Assembly (NCBI GenBank): GCA_949299515.1
Contig: CASGAP010000004.1
Span: 1 to 64,000 of the forward strand
Origin: an uncultured Desulfovibrionaceae bacterium
GTDB lineage: Bacteria; Desulfobacterota; Desulfovibrionia; Desulfovibrionales; Desulfovibrionaceae
Reading direction: 5' to 3'
Length of the DNA stretch: 64,000 bases
Positions 62,585-64,000 of the stretch are shown piece after piece; within the stretch, counting starts at the first letter, position 1, and the number at the start of each line of letters is the position of its first letter. The translations under genes were made by a program, and so were the position numbers. The notes beneath the pieces were generated by a model that saw nothing but the letters and a program-made list of their open reading frames with translations, ran no database searches and was not told the DNA's origin.

Positions 62585-63688
62585 ATGAGCAAAAGAGATT
62601 ATTACGAAGTTCTCGGCGTGGAAAAAACCGCAAGCTTTGAAGAAATCAAAAAAGCTTACCGCAAACTCGCCTTTGAAAACCACCCCGACAGAAACCCCGG
62701 CGACAAAGAAGCCGAAGCCCGTTTCAAAGAAGCCGCGGAAGCCTACGACGTCCTGCGCGACGACGAAAAACGCGTCCATTACGACAGATTCGGCCATACC
62801 GACATGAACGGCGGTTTCGGCGGTTTCACCAATGAAGATATTTTTTCCCAGTTCGGCGATATTTTTGAAAACTTCTTCGGTTTCGGAGGCGGCGGCCGTT
62901 CCGCCAACCGTCCCACCGTGGGCGACGACCTGCGTTATAATCTGAAAATCACGTTCAGACAGGCGGCAAAAGGCGACGATGTGCGCCTGACCATTCCACG
63001 CACCGCCAACTGCCCCGACTGCAAAGGCATGGGAGCCGCAGAAGGCAGCAAACCGGAAACCTGCCCCCAATGCGGCGGCAAAGGCCAGGTTTTCGTTCAG
63101 CAGGGGCCTTTCCGCTTTGCCAGCACCTGCCCCAAATGCCACGGCAAAGGCACCGTTATTTCCAAACCCTGCCCGCGCTGCAAGGGTGACGGCCATATTC
63201 AGGAAAAACGCGAACTTACCGTTCACATCCCTGCGGGCGTTTACGACGGCGCACGACTGCGCCTGCGCGGCGAGGGCGAAGCCGGCAGAAACGGCGGCCC
63301 CAACGGCGATTTATACGTGGTAATCCATATCGAAGCCGACAAAGTTTTTGACCGTGACGGCCAAGACCTCATTTACAGCACCAAAATTCCCTTTACCAAA
63401 GCGGCGCTGGGCGCAAAAATCAAAGTGCCGACCCTGGACGAAGAAATCGAATTTGAAGTGCCGAAGGGAACGCAAAGCGGCGCCGTGTATCAGGTAAAAG
63501 GCAAAGGCCTGCCCTTCCCCGGCGAAAAACGCACGGGCAACCTGCTCATAGAGGTAGTCGTGGAAACCCCGACCAACCTGACCGAAGAACAGAAAGAACT
63601 CCTGCAGGCTTTGGACAGCCTTTTCGATAAGCACGAAGCAAAACTGTCTTCAAAAATCAAAAAGAAACTCAAAGACATTATCGGATAA
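62585..63688 (+). CDS. dnaJ: Chaperone DnaJ
   Basis: The 367-residue Hsp40 has a J-domain (1-70) with the HPD motif in NHPDRNPGDKEAEARF, a short Gly/Phe region, and the zinc domain (about 140-205) with all four CxxCxGxG repeats (CPDCKGMG, CPQCGGKG, CPKCHGKG, CPRCKGDG). The C-terminal substrate-binding domains follow (DLYVVIHIEADKVFDRDG). It stimulates DnaK ATPase and delivers unfolded clients. ATG 62585 is chosen because it begins the J-domain (MSKRDYYEVLG). DnaK and GrpE are not in the window. Confidence 0.95.
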   Translation: MSKRDYYEVLGVEKTASFEEIKKAYRKLAFENHPDRNPGDKEAEARFKEAAEAYDVLRDDEKRVHYDRFGHTDMNGGFGGFTNEDIFSQFGDIFENFFGFGGGGRSANRPTVGDDLRYNLKITFRQAAKGDDVRLTIPRTANCPDCKGMGAAEGSKPETCPQCGGKGQVFVQQGPFRFASTCPKCHGKGTVISKPCPRCKGDGHIQEKRELTVHIPAGVYDGARLRLRGEGEAGRNGGPNGDLYVVIHIEADKVFDRDGQDLIYSTKIPFTKAALGAKIKVPTLDEEIEFEVPKGTQSGAVYQVKGKGLPFPGEKRTGNLLIEVVVETPTNLTEEQKELLQALDSLFDKHEAKLSSKIKKKLKDIIG

Positions 63689-63696
63689 GACATCTG

Positions 63697-63725
63697 AAAA
63701 AGCCCTCAGACGAGGGCTTTTTTTT
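63697..63725 (+). terminator. Terminator of dnaJ
   Basis: AAAAGCCCTC-AGAC-GAGGGCTTTTTTTT, 8 bases after the dnaJ stop. Confidence 0.9.
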
Positions 63726-63801
63726 GGACTTTTTCAAAAAACCGTGCAAAATTTTATGAGGCGTTTCCCCTTTGAAACTCCAAAGCGAACCGGGGTGTAA
63801 T

Positions 63802-63950
63802 TTTTATTTTTTGGGGAATGACTGCGCTGCTGTCCGGTTGCGTACAGTTCGCAGGCGCACGAACGCAAACGGCTTATCGCCCTTTGAGCGGCTCCCCCGG
63901 CTCCCACATTGCCCGGCATTTGCGGATATGTGCAAAAAAATTTTATTTTT
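63802..63950 (+). repeat. Dispersed structured intergenic repeat, copy F
   Basis: GGGGAATGACTGCGCTGCTG, TCCGGTTGCGTACAGTTCGC, ACGCAAACGGCTTATCGCCC, GCGGCTCCCCC and the 3' block CCGGCATTTGCGG, ending GCAAAAAAATTTTATT. It lies after the dnaJ terminator on the same strand. The remaining 63951-64000 shows no gene. Confidence 0.85.
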
Positions 63951-64000
63951 GAATTTGCATAAATAATTAAACTTGAATAAGCCGTCAGCGCAAAAACAGA

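Noticed and set aside
1..64000. CRISPR array, rRNA genes, complete integrase, toxin-antitoxin module
   Set aside because: No regularly spaced repeats with unique spacers, no rRNA-like stretches and no integrase or recognisable toxin-antitoxin pair were found. The two DUF1413-like genes were considered as a toxin-antitoxin pair but are paralogues, not two unlike partners.

Overview
The window reads as a chromosomal segment of a Desulfovibrio-like anaerobe (Desulfobacterota, probably family Desulfovibrionaceae). This is an inference from gene content: a very large fused FAD/Fe-S lactate dehydrogenase type protein, a selenocysteine-containing SelD, many sensor kinases, and sigma54-type regulation. 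It cannot be proved from the window alone. No rRNA, CRISPR array or replication origin was seen.

Left edge (1-2126): an AT-rich remnant of a Mu-like (transposable) phage. It has a truncated MuA-type transposase, a Ner-like DNA-binding protein and a divergent S24-type repressor with a cluster of operator-like repeats. The transposase gene is cut by the end of an IS3-family element. The remnant stops close to the 3' end of a tRNA-Arg(ACG).

2.3-17.6 kb: a hybrid sensor kinase with a frameshift near its 5' end; gcvH; an OsmC-like protein; lpd; a leftward operon of REC-EAL protein, HPt protein, NrnA-like phosphoesterase and dapA; then a receiver-like protein of unknown function with an A10 tract at its stop codon, and a U32 peptidase of TrhP type.

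17.7-28.3 kb: CBS protein, M23 peptidase and the 1203-residue lactate dehydrogenase-like protein (rightward); two small paralogous DUF1413-like proteins behind a Fur-box-like promoter; mutL with a polar amino acid ABC permease and binding protein (leftward).

28.4-36.4 kb: a glycosyltransferase; a rightward operon of a secreted Sel1-repeat protein, selD (in-frame UGA at the catalytic position), an EamA transporter and a CinA-type amidohydrolase; a FadL-type porin; and a sigma54-promoter gene of unknown function.

36.5-43 kb: a leftward four-gene cluster that I do not recognise as a known system: an MFS transporter fused to two extracytoplasmic sensor-like domains, an unknown 502-residue protein, a fold-type III PLP racemase and a TrpX-like binding protein.

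43-49.1 kb: a complete pstSCAB-phoU-phoB-phoR operon whose PstS is circularly permuted relative to E. coli PstS.

49.5-58.3 kb: a tight seven-gene leftward operon engB-uvrD-thiL-kinase-NtrC type regulator-folD-nth. 58.4-63.7 kb: rightward aroQ, efp, ftsK, rpoZ and dnaJ.

Scattered through the intergenic regions are at least seven copies of a 130-200 bp repeat with conserved, covarying hairpins. It is the strongest candidate here for an undescribed element.
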